A stretch of DNA of 64,000 nucleotides from Paraclostridium tenue (GCF_015668515.1 NZ_JADPFO010000008.1:17996-81995); one strand, 5' to 3'; shown: positions 17,666 to 27,368, counted from the stretch's first letter. Numbers and translations: made by a program. Notes: a model not told the origin generated them from the sequence alone.

Positions 17666-20600
17666 ATGAACGATATTTTTATATCTCCTTTGCAAAATTC
17701 TAAAGAATATAAAGACATATTAAGTAACATAGAAAATATTAAGGGAACACTACTTATAAATGGTTTATTACAACCTCAAAAACCAAATATAGTGTACTCT
17801 TTATTTAATGATTTAAAAAGACAGGTTTTATATATTGCTAATACTGATTTAGAAGCTAAAAAAGTATATGAAGATTTATATTTTTATATGAAAGATAAAG
17901 TTGATTATTTAAGTTCTCAAGATATATACTTTTATCATTTAGATGCAAAGGATAGAAATGAAGAAGCTAGAAAGTTAAAAGTATTACTAAGGATGATAAG
18001 TAAAGAAAATACAGTTATAGTTACATCTGTTGAAGCTATTCTTAGTAAATATGTGCCAAAGGAAATTTTAAAAAAGAGTATATTCACTTATAAAATAGGT
18101 GATATCATCGATGTAGAAAATTTATCTAAAAAACTAGTTAATTTAGGATATGAAAGAGTATCTAAAATTGAAGGATTTGGACAATTTAGCATTAGAGGTG
18201 GAATAATAGATATATTTTCATTAGAGTATGATACTCCTATTCGTATAGAGTTATTTGATGATGAGATTGAATCGATAAGAACATTTGATGTATTTACTCA
18301 AAAATCTATAAAGAAGATAAAAAAATGTACAATAACTCCATCAAGAGAGTATATATATCCAGAAAGTATAGATGAATCTGTAGAAAGAATTAAAAAAGAT
18401 ACTAATGATTTTACAGATGATGATGTACATAGAAATATTGAAAATGTAGCATCTTCAACATATTTCGAAGGTGTGGAAAATTATATAGATTATATGTATA
18501 CGGATGAAAACAAAAGTATATTTACTTACTTAAAAGATGATGCAATTATATTTGTAAATGATATTTCTAGATTAAAGGAAAGATGTGAAAACTATATATC
18601 TGAGTTTAAGGAGAATTATAAATTAAACTTAGAAAGAGGTTTAGCATTAAAGCAACAAGGTAATCTTTTATATCATTATTCTGATTTAGAATACTTAATT
18701 GATGGTAAAAAATTAATTTTAAATATGTTGTTAACTAAATCTATAAATGACTTTAGTGTGGCATCTATAGTTAATTTTGAAAGTAGAGAAGTTCCATCAT
18801 TTAATGGGAAGTTAGATATTCTTGCAGAAGAATTAAATAGATTGAAATATAATGGCCATAAAGTTGTTTTAGCTACAAATACTTATGATAGAGCTAAAAA
18901 GTTAAATAAAGAGCTTTTAAATCTAGGTATAGAAAGTGTTTTAACAAGAAAAAGAGATATAGAGATACACTCATCTCAAGTTGTTATAGTTGTGGGTAAT
19001 ATAACATCAGGATTCCAATATAAATCTATAAAATTTGATGTTATAACAGATAAAGAAATGATAGGTTCTAATAAAAGAGCTAAAACATCTAAATCTAAAA
19101 AATTTAATAAAGGTCAAAAAATAGAAACATTTTTAGACCTGAATGTTGGAGATTATGTTGTTCATGAAAATAGTGGTGTTGGTAGGTATGTAGGTATAGA
19201 TCAATTAACTGTAAATGGAGTTAAAAAAGACTATATGAGAGTTGTTTACCAAGGTGGAGATAACCTGTATGTTCCAATAGATCAAATGGATAAAATTCAA
19301 AAGTTTATAGGAGCAGACACTGAAAAGGTAAAATTAAATAAGCTTGGAAGTAGCGAATGGGCAAAAGCAAAAGCTAAAGTAAAAAAAGAAATAGAAGATA
19401 TGACCAAAGATTTAGTAGAACTATATGCTAAAAGAGAAAAGATAAAAGGATATAAATTCTCTAAAGATAAGTTATGGCAAAGTGAATTTGAAACTTTATT
19501 CCCATATCAAGAAACAGATGATCAATTAAAAGCTATAGAAGAAACTAAAAAAGATATGGAATCAAATAAAGTAATGGATAGACTTATATGTGGAGATGTT
19601 GGATATGGAAAGACTGAAGTAGCTATAAGAGCTATTTTTAAAGCTTGTATGGATCAAAAACAAGTTGCTGTACTTGTTCCAACAACTATTCTTGCTCAGC
19701 AACATTATAACACTTTTAAATCAAGATTTGAAAATTATCCAATAAGAGTTGAAGTTTTAAGTAGATTTAAAACTCCTAAAGAGCAAAAACAAATTATAGA
19801 GGATGCTAGAAAAGGTTTAGTAGATGTAATAATAGGTACTCATAGAATTATATCTAAAGATATAGAACTTCCTAATTTGGGATTAGTAGTTATTGATGAG
19901 GAGCAAAGATTTGGCGTAAAACACAAAGAATCTTTAAAGAAGATAAAATCTACAGTAGATGTATTAACATTATCAGCAACACCTATACCTAGAACTCTTC
20001 ATATGTCACTAAGTGGAATAAGAGATATGAGTGTTATAGAAGAACCTCCTCAAGAGAGATATCCAGTTATAACTTATGTTGTTGAAGGTAAAGAAAGTAT
20101 AATACAAGATGAGATAGAAAGAGAAATAGCTAGAGGTGGACAGGTATTCTTTGTTTACAATAGAGTTGAAAGAATAGATGAAATGGCTAGTATGATACAA
20201 AGATTAGTTCCAGATGCAAAAATAGCAGTAGCACATGGAAGGATGACTGGCAAGGAACTAGAAAATATAATATTAGGATTTTTAAATAAAGAGTATAATG
20301 TACTTGTTTGTACAACAATAATAGAAACAGGTATGGATATATCAAATGCTAATACTATGATTGTATATGATGCAGATAAAATGGGATTAGCACAACTTTA
20401 TCAATTAAGAGGAAGAGTTGGAAGAAGTAATAGGCAAGGTTATGCATATTTCATGTATGAAAAAGATAAAGTATTAAGTGAAATAGCAGAAAAAAGATTA
20501 AAGGCAATAAGAGAATTTACTGAATTTGGTTCAGGATTTAAGATAGCTATGAGAGATTTAGAAATAAGAGGTGCGGGTAACATTTTAGGACCTCAACAAC

Positions 20601-21067
20601 ATGGACACATGGCAGTCATTGGATATGATTTATACGTAAAAATGCTAAATGATGCAATAAGAAAAGTTAAAGGTGAGGTAGTAGAAAAAGAAATAGATGT
20701 AGAAGTTGATTTACCTGTAAATGCATATATACCTGATAGCTATATAGAAGATGAAATTATAAAAATTGAAATGTATAAAAAAATTGCATCTATAGAGAAT
20801 GAAGAAGATATGAAGGATATAAAAGAAGAATTAGAAGATAGATTTTCAGATATACCTAAATCTGTTAATGCCCTAATATCTATAGCATACATGAAGACCT
20901 TATGCAAAAAGTTAGGTATAGAAAAAATTAGGATGTTAAAAGATGAAGTAATACTTCTTCCTTTAACAAGATATAGAACTAAGGAAAAAAATGGGTATAA
21001 GATAATAGATGAGTTAAAAAATATACTTGAACAAATGTGTATGAGTAAAAATCAAAAAAATAATTAG
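17666..21067 (+). CDS. mfd: Transcription-repair coupling factor Mfd
   Basis: 1133 aa, full length. It removes RNA polymerase stalled at DNA damage and recruits UvrA. Order of domains: UvrB-like region (1-350), RNA polymerase interaction domain (DLNVGDYVVHENSGVGRYVGI, about residue 490), superfamily 2 translocase with Walker A GDVGYGKTE (about 642-650), DEEQ box VIDEEQRFGVKH, motif VI QLRGRVGRSNRQGYAYF, and the C-terminal TRCF domain. GGGGGG precedes the ATG. prsA-like gene follows 14 bp later. Confidence 0.97.
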   Translation: MNDIFISPLQNSKEYKDILSNIENIKGTLLINGLLQPQKPNIVYSLFNDLKRQVLYIANTDLEAKKVYEDLYFYMKDKVDYLSSQDIYFYHLDAKDRNEEARKLKVLLRMISKENTVIVTSVEAILSKYVPKEILKKSIFTYKIGDIIDVENLSKKLVNLGYERVSKIEGFGQFSIRGGIIDIFSLEYDTPIRIELFDDEIESIRTFDVFTQKSIKKIKKCTITPSREYIYPESIDESVERIKKDTNDFTDDDVHRNIENVASSTYFEGVENYIDYMYTDENKSIFTYLKDDAIIFVNDISRLKERCENYISEFKENYKLNLERGLALKQQGNLLYHYSDLEYLIDGKKLILNMLLTKSINDFSVASIVNFESREVPSFNGKLDILAEELNRLKYNGHKVVLATNTYDRAKKLNKELLNLGIESVLTRKRDIEIHSSQVVIVVGNITSGFQYKSIKFDVITDKEMIGSNKRAKTSKSKKFNKGQKIETFLDLNVGDYVVHENSGVGRYVGIDQLTVNGVKKDYMRVVYQGGDNLYVPIDQMDKIQKFIGADTEKVKLNKLGSSEWAKAKAKVKKEIEDMTKDLVELYAKREKIKGYKFSKDKLWQSEFETLFPYQETDDQLKAIEETKKDMESNKVMDRLICGDVGYGKTEVAIRAIFKACMDQKQVAVLVPTTILAQQHYNTFKSRFENYPIRVEVLSRFKTPKEQKQIIEDARKGLVDVIIGTHRIISKDIELPNLGLVVIDEEQRFGVKHKESLKKIKSTVDVLTLSATPIPRTLHMSLSGIRDMSVIEEPPQERYPVITYVVEGKESIIQDEIEREIARGGQVFFVYNRVERIDEMASMIQRLVPDAKIAVAHGRMTGKELENIILGFLNKEYNVLVCTTIIETGMDISNANTMIVYDADKMGLAQLYQLRGRVGRSNRQGYAYFMYEKDKVLSEIAEKRLKAIREFTEFGSGFKIAMRDLEIRGAGNILGPQQHGHMAVIGYDLYVKMLNDAIRKVKGEVVEKEIDVEVDLPVNAYIPDSYIEDEIIKIEMYKKIASIENEEDMKDIKEELEDRFSDIPKSVNALISIAYMKTLCKKLGIEKIRMLKDEVILLPLTRYRTKEKNGYKIIDELKNILEQMCMSKNQKNN

Positions 21068-21081
21068 AAAGGGTGATTAAA

Positions 21082-22077
21082 GTGAAAAAAATAGTATCAT
21101 TGCTAATGGTAATTATGTTAGGAATAGGTATGACTGCTTGTGGATCAAAAAAACCTGTGGCAGTTGTAAACGGAGTAGATATATCTGCAGATGACTTTAA
21201 GAAAACTGTTGCTACTTATAAAGAATCTATTTCAAAAATGTATGGTAAAGATTTATGGGATCAAGAAATAAAAAAAGGTGTAAAATACAAGGATGAAATG
21301 AAAAAAGCTATTTTACAACAAATGATACAAGAACAAGTAGTTTATCAAGAGGCTAAGAAAGAGAAGTTAGAAGCTAAGCAATCAGAAGTAGATAAACAAT
21401 TTAAGCAATTAAAAGAAAGTATAAAAAAAGATAAAGACTATGAAAAATTCCTTAAAGATAATGATATTGATGATGAATTTTTAAAATCTCAGTTAACTAA
21501 AGATATAACAATACAAAATTTTAAAAATAATTTTGATAAGAATACTAAAATAACTGAAGCAGAAATGAAAAAATATTATGAGGAAAATAAAAATAATTAT
21601 GTAGATGATGAGGTGAAAGCATCTCATATATTAATATCAACAGTAGATCAAAAAACTAATAAGCCATTTTCTGAAGAAAAGAAAAAAGAAGCTAAGAAAA
21701 AAGCAGAGGAAGTGTATAAAAAGGTTAAAGCTGGAGATGATTTTTCTAAATTAGCTAAAGAATATTCTGATGATAAAAGTTCTGCAGTTAATGGAGGAGA
21801 TTTAGGATTTTTCTCAAAAGGTCAAATGGTTCCAGAATTTGAAAAAGCTGCATTTGGAATGGACAAAGGTGAAATATCTGATATAGTTGAATCTCAATTT
21901 GGATATCATATAATAAAAGTTACTGATAAAAAATACAAAGAATATACTTTTGATGAAGTGAAAAACAATATAAAACAAAACTTATTATATAAAAAATATA
22001 CTGAGAAAGTTAATGAATTAGTTAAAAAAGCTAAAATAGAAAAAAATGAAGAAGAAGCTTTAAAGATTAATGCATAA
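21082..22077 (+). CDS. Exported peptidyl-prolyl isomerase lipoprotein, PrsA-like
   Basis: 331 aa, GTG start. Signal peptide MKKIVSLLMVIMLGIGMTAC with lipobox MTAC, so the mature protein is anchored through Cys20. A SurA/PrsA-type N-terminal helical part is followed by a parvulin domain (about 175-280) with KASHILI, GGDLGFFSKGQMVPEFE and FGYHIIKV. It helps secreted proteins fold. An upstream GTG at 21073 is possible, but AAAGGGTGAT fits 21082 and places the signal properly. Co-transcribed with mfd. Confidence 0.93.
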   Translation: MKKIVSLLMVIMLGIGMTACGSKKPVAVVNGVDISADDFKKTVATYKESISKMYGKDLWDQEIKKGVKYKDEMKKAILQQMIQEQVVYQEAKKEKLEAKQSEVDKQFKQLKESIKKDKDYEKFLKDNDIDDEFLKSQLTKDITIQNFKNNFDKNTKITEAEMKKYYEENKNNYVDDEVKASHILISTVDQKTNKPFSEEKKKEAKKKAEEVYKKVKAGDDFSKLAKEYSDDKSSAVNGGDLGFFSKGQMVPEFEKAAFGMDKGEISDIVESQFGYHIIKVTDKKYKEYTFDEVKNNIKQNLLYKKYTEKVNELVKKAKIEKNEEEALKINA

Positions 22078-22080
22078 GAA

Positions 22081-22116
22081 AAACCTATACCATTTGGAAT
22101 GGTATAGGTTTTTTTG
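22081..22116 (+). terminator. Terminator of mfd-prsA unit
   Basis: AAACCTATACCAT (22081-22093) pairs perfectly with ATGGTATAGGTTT (22099-22111), then T run. Confidence 0.95.
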
Positions 22117-22144
22117 CATATTTTTCTTGGCATTGGTAAAAATA
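22116..22144 (+). promoter_or_regulatory. Forespore (SigF/SigG-type) promoter of spoVT
   Basis: GCATA (22116-22120), 14 bp, then GGTAAAAATA (22135-22144). This fits the forespore consensus GyATA and GGnrAnAnTw at every position. It starts right after the T-run of the upstream terminator and lies 35 bp before spoVT, a SigG-regulated gene in Bacillus and C. difficile. Confidence 0.7.
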
Positions 22145-22178
22145 AACTCAAAGTTACTAATGGAGGTATTAATCTGAT

Positions 22179-22718
22179 ATGAGAGCTACAGGAATAGTTA
22201 GAAGAATAGATGACCTTGGAAGAGTTGTTATTCCAAAGGAAATAAGAAAGACATTAAGAATCAGAGAAGGAGATCCTTTAGAGATCTTTACTGCAAAAGA
22301 TGGTGAAGTTATATTAAAAAAATATTCTCCAATAGGAGAATTAAATGAATTTTCACAAGAGTATGCAGAAACATTAGGTGAAACACTTGGACATGGAGTT
22401 ATAGTAACAGATTTAGATTCAATAATAGCTGTATCTAAATTACCTAAAAAAGATTATAAAGAGAAAAGCATAAGTAAAGAATTAGAAGAGCTTATAGAAA
22501 ATAGAGTATCTAATCATGTTAAAGATAATAAATTAATATCTTTACACAGAGATGATTCAATGGATTATAAATCACAAATAATAATCCCTATAATAAGTTC
22601 TTCGGGTGATTGTATAGGATCTATATGCTTAGTAGCTAAAGAAGCGTCAGGGCTAAGTGAAAGTGATGAAAAGTTATTGAAGGTAGCAGCTAATTTTTTA
22701 GGTAAGCAAGTTCAATAA
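22179..22718 (+). CDS. spoVT: Stage V sporulation regulator SpoVT, copy 1
   Basis: 179 aa. AbrB-type swapped-hairpin DNA-binding domain (MRATGIVRRIDDLGRVVIPK, residues 1-50) plus a C-terminal GAF domain (about 55-179). SpoVT is a late forespore regulator in Bacillus and C. difficile. GGAGG lies about 11 bases upstream of the ATG, a little far. It sits downstream of mfd as in B. subtilis. A near-identical paralogue follows. Confidence 0.95.
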   Translation: MRATGIVRRIDDLGRVVIPKEIRKTLRIREGDPLEIFTAKDGEVILKKYSPIGELNEFSQEYAETLGETLGHGVIVTDLDSIIAVSKLPKKDYKEKSISKELEELIENRVSNHVKDNKLISLHRDDSMDYKSQIIIPIISSSGDCIGSICLVAKEASGLSESDEKLLKVAANFLGKQVQ

Positions 22719-22727
22719 TATAAACTG

Positions 22728-22755
22728 GACTCATAATGGAATTATGAGTCTTTTT
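22728..22755 (+). terminator. Terminator of spoVT copy 1
   Basis: GACTCATAAT (22728-22737) pairs with ATTATGAGTC (22741-22750), loop GGA, then TTTTT. Confidence 0.95.
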
Positions 22756-22849
22756 AGCATTAATTGGTAATTACTCTAAATTATTGAAATTAGTGGAGTT
22801 TATATGATATATTATTGTCTATTACATGACATTAAAAGGAGGAGATCCT

Positions 22850-23416
22850 ATGAGTAAATTAAAAGATTCATCTAGTATGAAAGCTACGGGGATAGTTAGA
22901 AGAATCGATGATCTTGGAAGAGTGGTTATTCCCAAAGAGGTAAGAAAGACATTAAGGATTAGAGAAGGAGATCCTTTAGAAATTTTTACTGCAAATGATG
23001 GTGAAGTAATATTAAAAAAATATTCTCAAATAGGAGAGCTTAATGAATTTTCACAAGAGTATGCAGAAGCTTTAGGGGAAACACTTGGTCATGGAGTTAT
23101 AGTAACAGATTTAGATTCAATAATAGCTGTATCTAAATTACCTAATAAATACTATAAGAAAAAAAGTATAAGTAAAGAATTGGAATCTCTTATGAAAAAA
23201 AGAGAATCTATTCATGTTAAAGATAATAAATTAGTATGTTTAAGTGAAGATGATCCTATGAACTATACATCTCAAATAATAATGCCAATAATAAGTTTTT
23301 CAGGTGATTGTATAGGATCTATATGTCTAGTATCTAAAGACAAAGTAGAATTAAATGAAAGTGATGAAAAAATCCTAAAAGTAGCAGCTAATTTTTTAGG
23401 AAAACAAGTTCAATAA
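22850..23416 (+). CDS. SpoVT paralogue, copy 2
   Basis: 188 aa. After a nine-residue leader (MSKLKDSSS) it aligns without gaps over all 179 residues of copy 1; by hand count about 30 positions differ, roughly 83% identity. The AbrB domain is almost unchanged and most differences lie at GAF positions 90-165, where a ligand would bind. AAGGAGGA at 22836-22843 serves ATG 22850; an ATG at 22826 has no such site. It has its own terminator and a 95-bp upstream gap, so it can be regulated separately. Confidence 0.93.
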   Translation: MSKLKDSSSMKATGIVRRIDDLGRVVIPKEVRKTLRIREGDPLEIFTANDGEVILKKYSQIGELNEFSQEYAEALGETLGHGVIVTDLDSIIAVSKLPNKYYKKKSISKELESLMKKRESIHVKDNKLVCLSEDDPMNYTSQIIMPIISFSGDCIGSICLVSKDKVELNESDEKILKVAANFLGKQVQ

Positions 23417-23421
23417 TTTTT

Positions 23422-23449
23422 AAAAGACCCACATTTGTTAGGGTCTTTT
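23422..23449 (+). terminator. Terminator of spoVT copy 2
   Basis: AAAAGACCC (23422-23430) pairs with GGGTCTTTT (23441-23449). T-tract is part of the stem. Confidence 0.8.
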
Positions 23450-23534
23450 AAAGTTTATATGGTAATATATTGAATCCATAATAGCATATATGTTATATTA
23501 GAATTTGTTATATAACATGATATGGGGGGTATTT

Positions 23535-25160
23535 ATGGGTAATAATAATGGGAAAGATTCGTTCTTGAAAGGGGCTTTGATACTGGGGTTAGCAGGAATA
23601 CTTGTTAAGATAATTGGAGCATTTTTTAGGATACCTCTGGGGAATTTAATTGGTGCAGAGGGTATGGGTTATTACCAAGCGGCATATCCTGTGTACACTT
23701 TGTTTTTAACTTTGGCAACAGCGGGATTTCCAACAGCTTTAGCTAAGTTAGTATCGGAAAAGATGGCTATAGGAGATTATAAGGGAGCACATAAGGTATT
23801 TAAGGTATCTTATTCCGTATTAGCTATAACTGGTTTTATAGCATTTTGTATATTTTTCTTTGGAGCAGATTTTATAGTAAATGATATAATGGAAAATCCG
23901 GGAGCGAAATATGCTATGCTAGCAATATCACCGGCTCTTTTATTTGTTCCAGTGATGTCTTCTTATAGAGGATATTTCCAAGGAAGAAGGGAAATGACTC
24001 AAATAGCTATTTCTCAAATAAGTGAACAACTTTTTAGAGTAGTTTTAGGGATAACTCTTGCATACTTTCTTATGTATAAGTGGGGTGCAAACCCTGGGCC
24101 AGAACAAGGTGCAGCAGGAGCGATAATGGGTGCTACTATAGGTGCTATAGCATCAATTATATATTTAATAATTGCTTATTTAGTTAAATTAAAAACTATA
24201 AAAAGAGAAATAAAAATAAGTAAAAAATTTAAAGAAGAAAGTATAGCTAGAATATTGAAAAAGTTACTGGTAGTAGCTGTTCCTATAACTATAGGAGCGT
24301 CTGTTATGCCACTTGTAAATATGATAGATAACGTTATTGTTATAAGACGGTTAATTGAAGCTGGATTTACTCAAACTCAAGCAAATGTAATGTTTGGACA
24401 ATTAACTGGAATGGCTATGGCTATAATCAACTTACCATCTGTTATAACTGTAGCTATGAGTATGAGCTTAGTTCCGACTATATCTCAAGCTTATGCAGTA
24501 GGAAATAGGATTAAAGCAATAAAAGAAACTAAGAGTGCTATAAAGATAACGCTAATGATTGTTTTACCAGCAGCCTTTGGAATAGCATCATTAGCACATC
24601 CTATAATGAAACTTTTATATCCTGGAGAACCAGCTACAGTAGGGACTATACTATTAGTTCTTGCTCCTTGTATAGTATTTTTAGGATTAATACAAAGTTT
24701 AAATGGGATACTTCAAGGTATGGGAAAACCAATGGTTCCAGTGATATGTTTGGTTATAGGCATGGTATTTAAAGTAGTTATAAGTTATACATTGACAGCT
24801 ATACCACAAATAAATGTTATAGGTTCTGCATTAGGGACTTTAACAGCTTATTTTGTAGCTAGTATGCTTGAATTAATTTACATAAAAAAGGCAATGAAAA
24901 TGAAGTTGTCGAAGATGGAATTTTTTATAAAGCCGTTGTTAATAGTAATTACTATGTTTATAGTGGTTAAGTTAAGTTTTACATTTATAATAGGAATATT
25001 AGGTAATACTTTATCTACTATACTAGCCATAGCAATTGGAGCGATAGTTTATATATTGGCTACATTTACTTTAGGTGGTATAAAGAAAGAAGAATTATTA
25101 AGTATGCCTAAAGGAGATAAAGTATATAAAGTTCTTAGAAAATTAAAAATTATGAAGTAA
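23535..25160 (+). CDS. MOP-superfamily flippase, SpoVB/YabM/MurJ-like
   Basis: 541 aa with about 14 membrane helices. It opens KGALILGLAGILVKIIGAFF then RIPLGNLIGAEGMGYYQAAYP, the signature of SpoVB-type polysaccharide flippases, which move lipid-linked sugars across the membrane. Position next to spoVT and yabN equals B. subtilis yabM. GGGGGG at 23524-23529 fits ATG 23535, not the earlier ATG at 23505. It could be a lipid II flippase or a spore-specific one; sequence alone does not decide. Confidence 0.88.
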   Translation: MGNNNGKDSFLKGALILGLAGILVKIIGAFFRIPLGNLIGAEGMGYYQAAYPVYTLFLTLATAGFPTALAKLVSEKMAIGDYKGAHKVFKVSYSVLAITGFIAFCIFFFGADFIVNDIMENPGAKYAMLAISPALLFVPVMSSYRGYFQGRREMTQIAISQISEQLFRVVLGITLAYFLMYKWGANPGPEQGAAGAIMGATIGAIASIIYLIIAYLVKLKTIKREIKISKKFKEESIARILKKLLVVAVPITIGASVMPLVNMIDNVIVIRRLIEAGFTQTQANVMFGQLTGMAMAIINLPSVITVAMSMSLVPTISQAYAVGNRIKAIKETKSAIKITLMIVLPAAFGIASLAHPIMKLLYPGEPATVGTILLVLAPCIVFLGLIQSLNGILQGMGKPMVPVICLVIGMVFKVVISYTLTAIPQINVIGSALGTLTAYFVASMLELIYIKKAMKMKLSKMEFFIKPLLIVITMFIVVKLSFTFIIGILGNTLSTILAIAIGAIVYILATFTLGGIKKEELLSMPKGDKVYKVLRKLKIMK

Positions 25161-25180
25161 TATATGTATACATATATGCA

Positions 25181-25220
25181 AATAAAGGAAATACTTATAT
25201 AGGGTAATTTCCTTTATTTT
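25181..25220 (+). terminator. Terminator of the flippase gene
   Basis: AATAAAGGAAAT (25181-25192) pairs with ATTTCCTTTATT (25207-25218), T-rich tail, 14-nt loop. Confidence 0.8.
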
Positions 25221-25243
25221 TACAACAAGAAGGAGCTTTTTAT

Positions 25244-26695
25244 ATGGGAAAAATAACTATAGTAGGTCTTGGACCTGGAGAATATTCTTTAATAAGTAAA
25301 GGTGCTTTAGATGCCTTAAAAAATAATTCTAGAATATTTTTAAGAACAGAAAAACATCCTATAATGGATAAGTTAAAAGATGAAATAAAATACACATCAT
25401 TAGATTATTTTTACAATGAAGATGAAGATTTTGAGAATGTCTATAATAAAATATCTAATTTTATCATAGAAGAATCTAATAAAGGAGATCTTGTGTATGT
25501 AGTTCCTGGGCATCCTAGGGTCGCAGAAAAGACTGTAAGTATTATTAGTAGCATTGCCAATACAAAGGGTATAGAGGTAGATACAATAGCTTCTATGAGC
25601 TTTGTAGATGCTATGTTTAACTACTTAGAAGTTGATCCGTCAGAAGGATTTAAATTAGTTGATGCATTTGAGATTGAAAATAGCTATATAGATACGAATA
25701 CTAGCATGATAATAACTCAAATTTATGATAGATTTATAGCTTCAAACGTAAAATTATCACTTATGGAGTATTATGATGATGAGCAAGAAGTATGTATAGT
25801 AAAAGCAGCAGGTGTTAAAAATCTAGAAAGTAAGAAATATGTTAAGTTATATGAATTAGATAGAAATGAAAATGATTTTGACTATCTTACTAGCTTATAT
25901 ATACCAAAGTCTGAGAAGATTACGTATAATAAAGTAAAAGATTTAGAAGATATAGTGGAGAGATTAAGAGGTAAAGATGGATGCGAATGGGATCAAAAGC
26001 AAACTCATAAATCTCTTAAAGCTCATATAATTGAAGAAGCTTATGAATTAGCACAAGCTATAGACAATGATGATATTGACGAGATGATAGAAGAATTAGG
26101 AGATATATTACTACACGTAGTGTTCCATTCTCAAATAGGTAAAGAAGAAGGATATTTTGATTTAAAGGAAGTAATAAAAACAGTTTGTGAAAAATTAGTA
26201 TTTAGACATCCTCATGTATTTAAAAATGAAACTGTAGACATGAATACATATGACAAAAAATGGGAAGATTTAAAAAAGGAAGAAAAAGGTGAAACTACAA
26301 TAACAGAAGGTTTAAGAAGAATTCCACCTAGTTTACCAGCTTTAACAAAAGCTAAAAAAGTACAGTATAAGGCAGCTTTAGTAGGGTTTGACTGGGATAA
26401 TATAGAAGATGTATTTAAAAAAATTGTAGAAGAATATAAAGAATTACTTGACGAACACAAACAAGGAAATATAAAATACATAAAGGAAGAACTAGGAGAT
26501 TTACTATTCTCAATAGTCAACCTTGCTAGATTTTTAGATATAAATCCAGAAGAAGCATTGAATCTAACTACTGAAAAATTCATAAATAGATTTGAGTTTA
26601 TAGAAAATAGTGCTATAAGTTTAAATAAGAATTTAGAAGATATGACATTAGAAGAAATGGATGATTTATGGAATGAATCCAAAAATAAGCAGTAA
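25244..26695 (+). CDS. yabN: YabN: tetrapyrrole methylase-like domain fused to MazG
   Basis: 483 aa. Residues 1-215 are a Rossmann-like methylase domain (VGLGPGEYSLISKGA). The rest is two MazG-type helical units; the first carries EEAYELAQAIDNDDIDEMIEE and GDILLHVVFH with the acidic metal ligands, the second KIVEEYKELLDE and EELGDLLFS. MazG removes abnormal NTPs. AAGGAG precedes the ATG. The fusion and its place before hup and rqcP match other Firmicutes. Confidence 0.95.
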   Translation: MGKITIVGLGPGEYSLISKGALDALKNNSRIFLRTEKHPIMDKLKDEIKYTSLDYFYNEDEDFENVYNKISNFIIEESNKGDLVYVVPGHPRVAEKTVSIISSIANTKGIEVDTIASMSFVDAMFNYLEVDPSEGFKLVDAFEIENSYIDTNTSMIITQIYDRFIASNVKLSLMEYYDDEQEVCIVKAAGVKNLESKKYVKLYELDRNENDFDYLTSLYIPKSEKITYNKVKDLEDIVERLRGKDGCEWDQKQTHKSLKAHIIEEAYELAQAIDNDDIDEMIEELGDILLHVVFHSQIGKEEGYFDLKEVIKTVCEKLVFRHPHVFKNETVDMNTYDKKWEDLKKEEKGETTITEGLRRIPPSLPALTKAKKVQYKAALVGFDWDNIEDVFKKIVEEYKELLDEHKQGNIKYIKEELGDLLFSIVNLARFLDINPEEALNLTTEKFINRFEFIENSAISLNKNLEDMTLEEMDDLWNESKNKQ

Positions 26696-26719
26696 ATAAA
26701 AGGTATTTCGTTAAAAATC

Positions 26720-26757
26720 TAGAATTTTATTTAATATCTAGTATAAAATTCTATAAT
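26720..26757. promoter_or_regulatory. Inverted repeat and -10 element upstream of hup
   Basis: TAGAATTTTA (26720-26729) and TAAAATTCTA (26744-26753) are perfect inverted repeats 14 bp apart. The right arm overlaps TATAAT (26752-26757), a likely -10. There is no T-tract, so an operator is as likely as a weak terminator. The -35 is poor. Confidence 0.4.
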
Positions 26758-26781
26758 ATAAACTTTTAGGAGGTAAGAACC

Positions 26782-27060
26782 GTGAACAAAGCTGAATTAG
26801 TAGCAAAAATGGCAGAAAAAAGTGAATTAACAAAGAAGGAAGCGGAAGCAGCATTAAATGCTTTCATGAAGTCTGTAGAAGAAGCATTAGTAGAAGGTGA
26901 AAAAGTTCAATTAGTAGGATTTGGAACTTTCGAAACTAGAGAAAGAGCAGCAAGACAAGGAAGAAACCCAAGAAACCCAGAAGAAGTTATAGATATACCA
27001 GCTTCTAAAGCGCCAGTTTTCAAAGCTGGAAAAGGATTAAAAGATATAATAAATGGATAA
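26782..27060 (+). CDS. hup: DNA-binding protein HU
   Basis: 92 aa, GTG start after AGGAGGT. Nucleoid protein; homodimer that bends [24 protein letters not shown] helices at the start, then [20 protein letters not shown] with the DNA-binding arm, and [20 protein letters not shown]. Typical length and sequence. It has a terminator behind it but rqcP has no obvious promoter, so some read-through is likely. Confidence 0.97.
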   Translation: MNKAELVAKMAEKSELTKKEAEAALNAFMKSVEEALVEGEKVQLVGFGTFETRERAARQGRNPRNPEEVIDIPASKAPVFKAGKGLKDIING

Positions 27061-27074
27061 TTTTATTTATATTT

Positions 27075-27100
27075 AAAAGTGTGGATATTCCACACTTTTT
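27075..27100 (+). terminator. hup terminator
   Basis: AAAAGTGTGGA (27075-27085) pairs with TCCACACTTTT (27089-27099), 3-nt loop. Confidence 0.92.
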
Positions 27101-27122
27101 GTGTATAAGGAGGATTAAAAAT

Positions 27123-27365
27123 ATGAGATTAGATAAATTCTTAAAAGTTTCAAGAATCATAAAAAGAAGAACAGTTGCTAAAGAAGCTTGTGATAAAGGT
27201 ATTGTAACTATAAACGGAAAAGTAGCAAAATCATCATCAGAAGTAAATGTAGGAGATTTACTTGAAATTCAATTTGGTGAGAAACTAATGAAATTTAAGA
27301 TAAGAGAAATAAAAGAGCATGTATTAAAAAATGATGCGAAAGAAATGTTCGAGATAATAGAATAA
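27123..27365 (+). CDS. rqcP: S4-domain ribosome quality control factor RqcP (YabO)
   Basis: 80 aa. Small S4 RNA-binding protein: MRLDKFLKVSRIIKRRTVAK then KGIVTINGKVAKSSSEVNVGD. In B. subtilis this protein works with RqcH to add alanine tails on stalled 50S complexes. The Hsp15 family of E. coli is related. AAGGAGGAT fits ATG 27123; a frame extension to 27081 runs through the hup terminator and is not used. Its place before yabP is conserved. Confidence 0.93.
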   Translation: MRLDKFLKVSRIIKRRTVAKEACDKGIVTINGKVAKSSSEVNVGDLLEIQFGEKLMKFKIREIKEHVLKNDAKEMFEIIE

Positions 27366-27368
27366 ATT

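Noticed and set aside
26212..26682. 156-codon minus-strand frame inside yabN
   Set aside because: Lies wholly antisense to a clearly conserved gene, no ribosome site, Ser/Phe-rich composition typical of a shadow frame. The same holds for other antisense frames, e.g. 35278-35766, 50761-51240 and 28659-29105.
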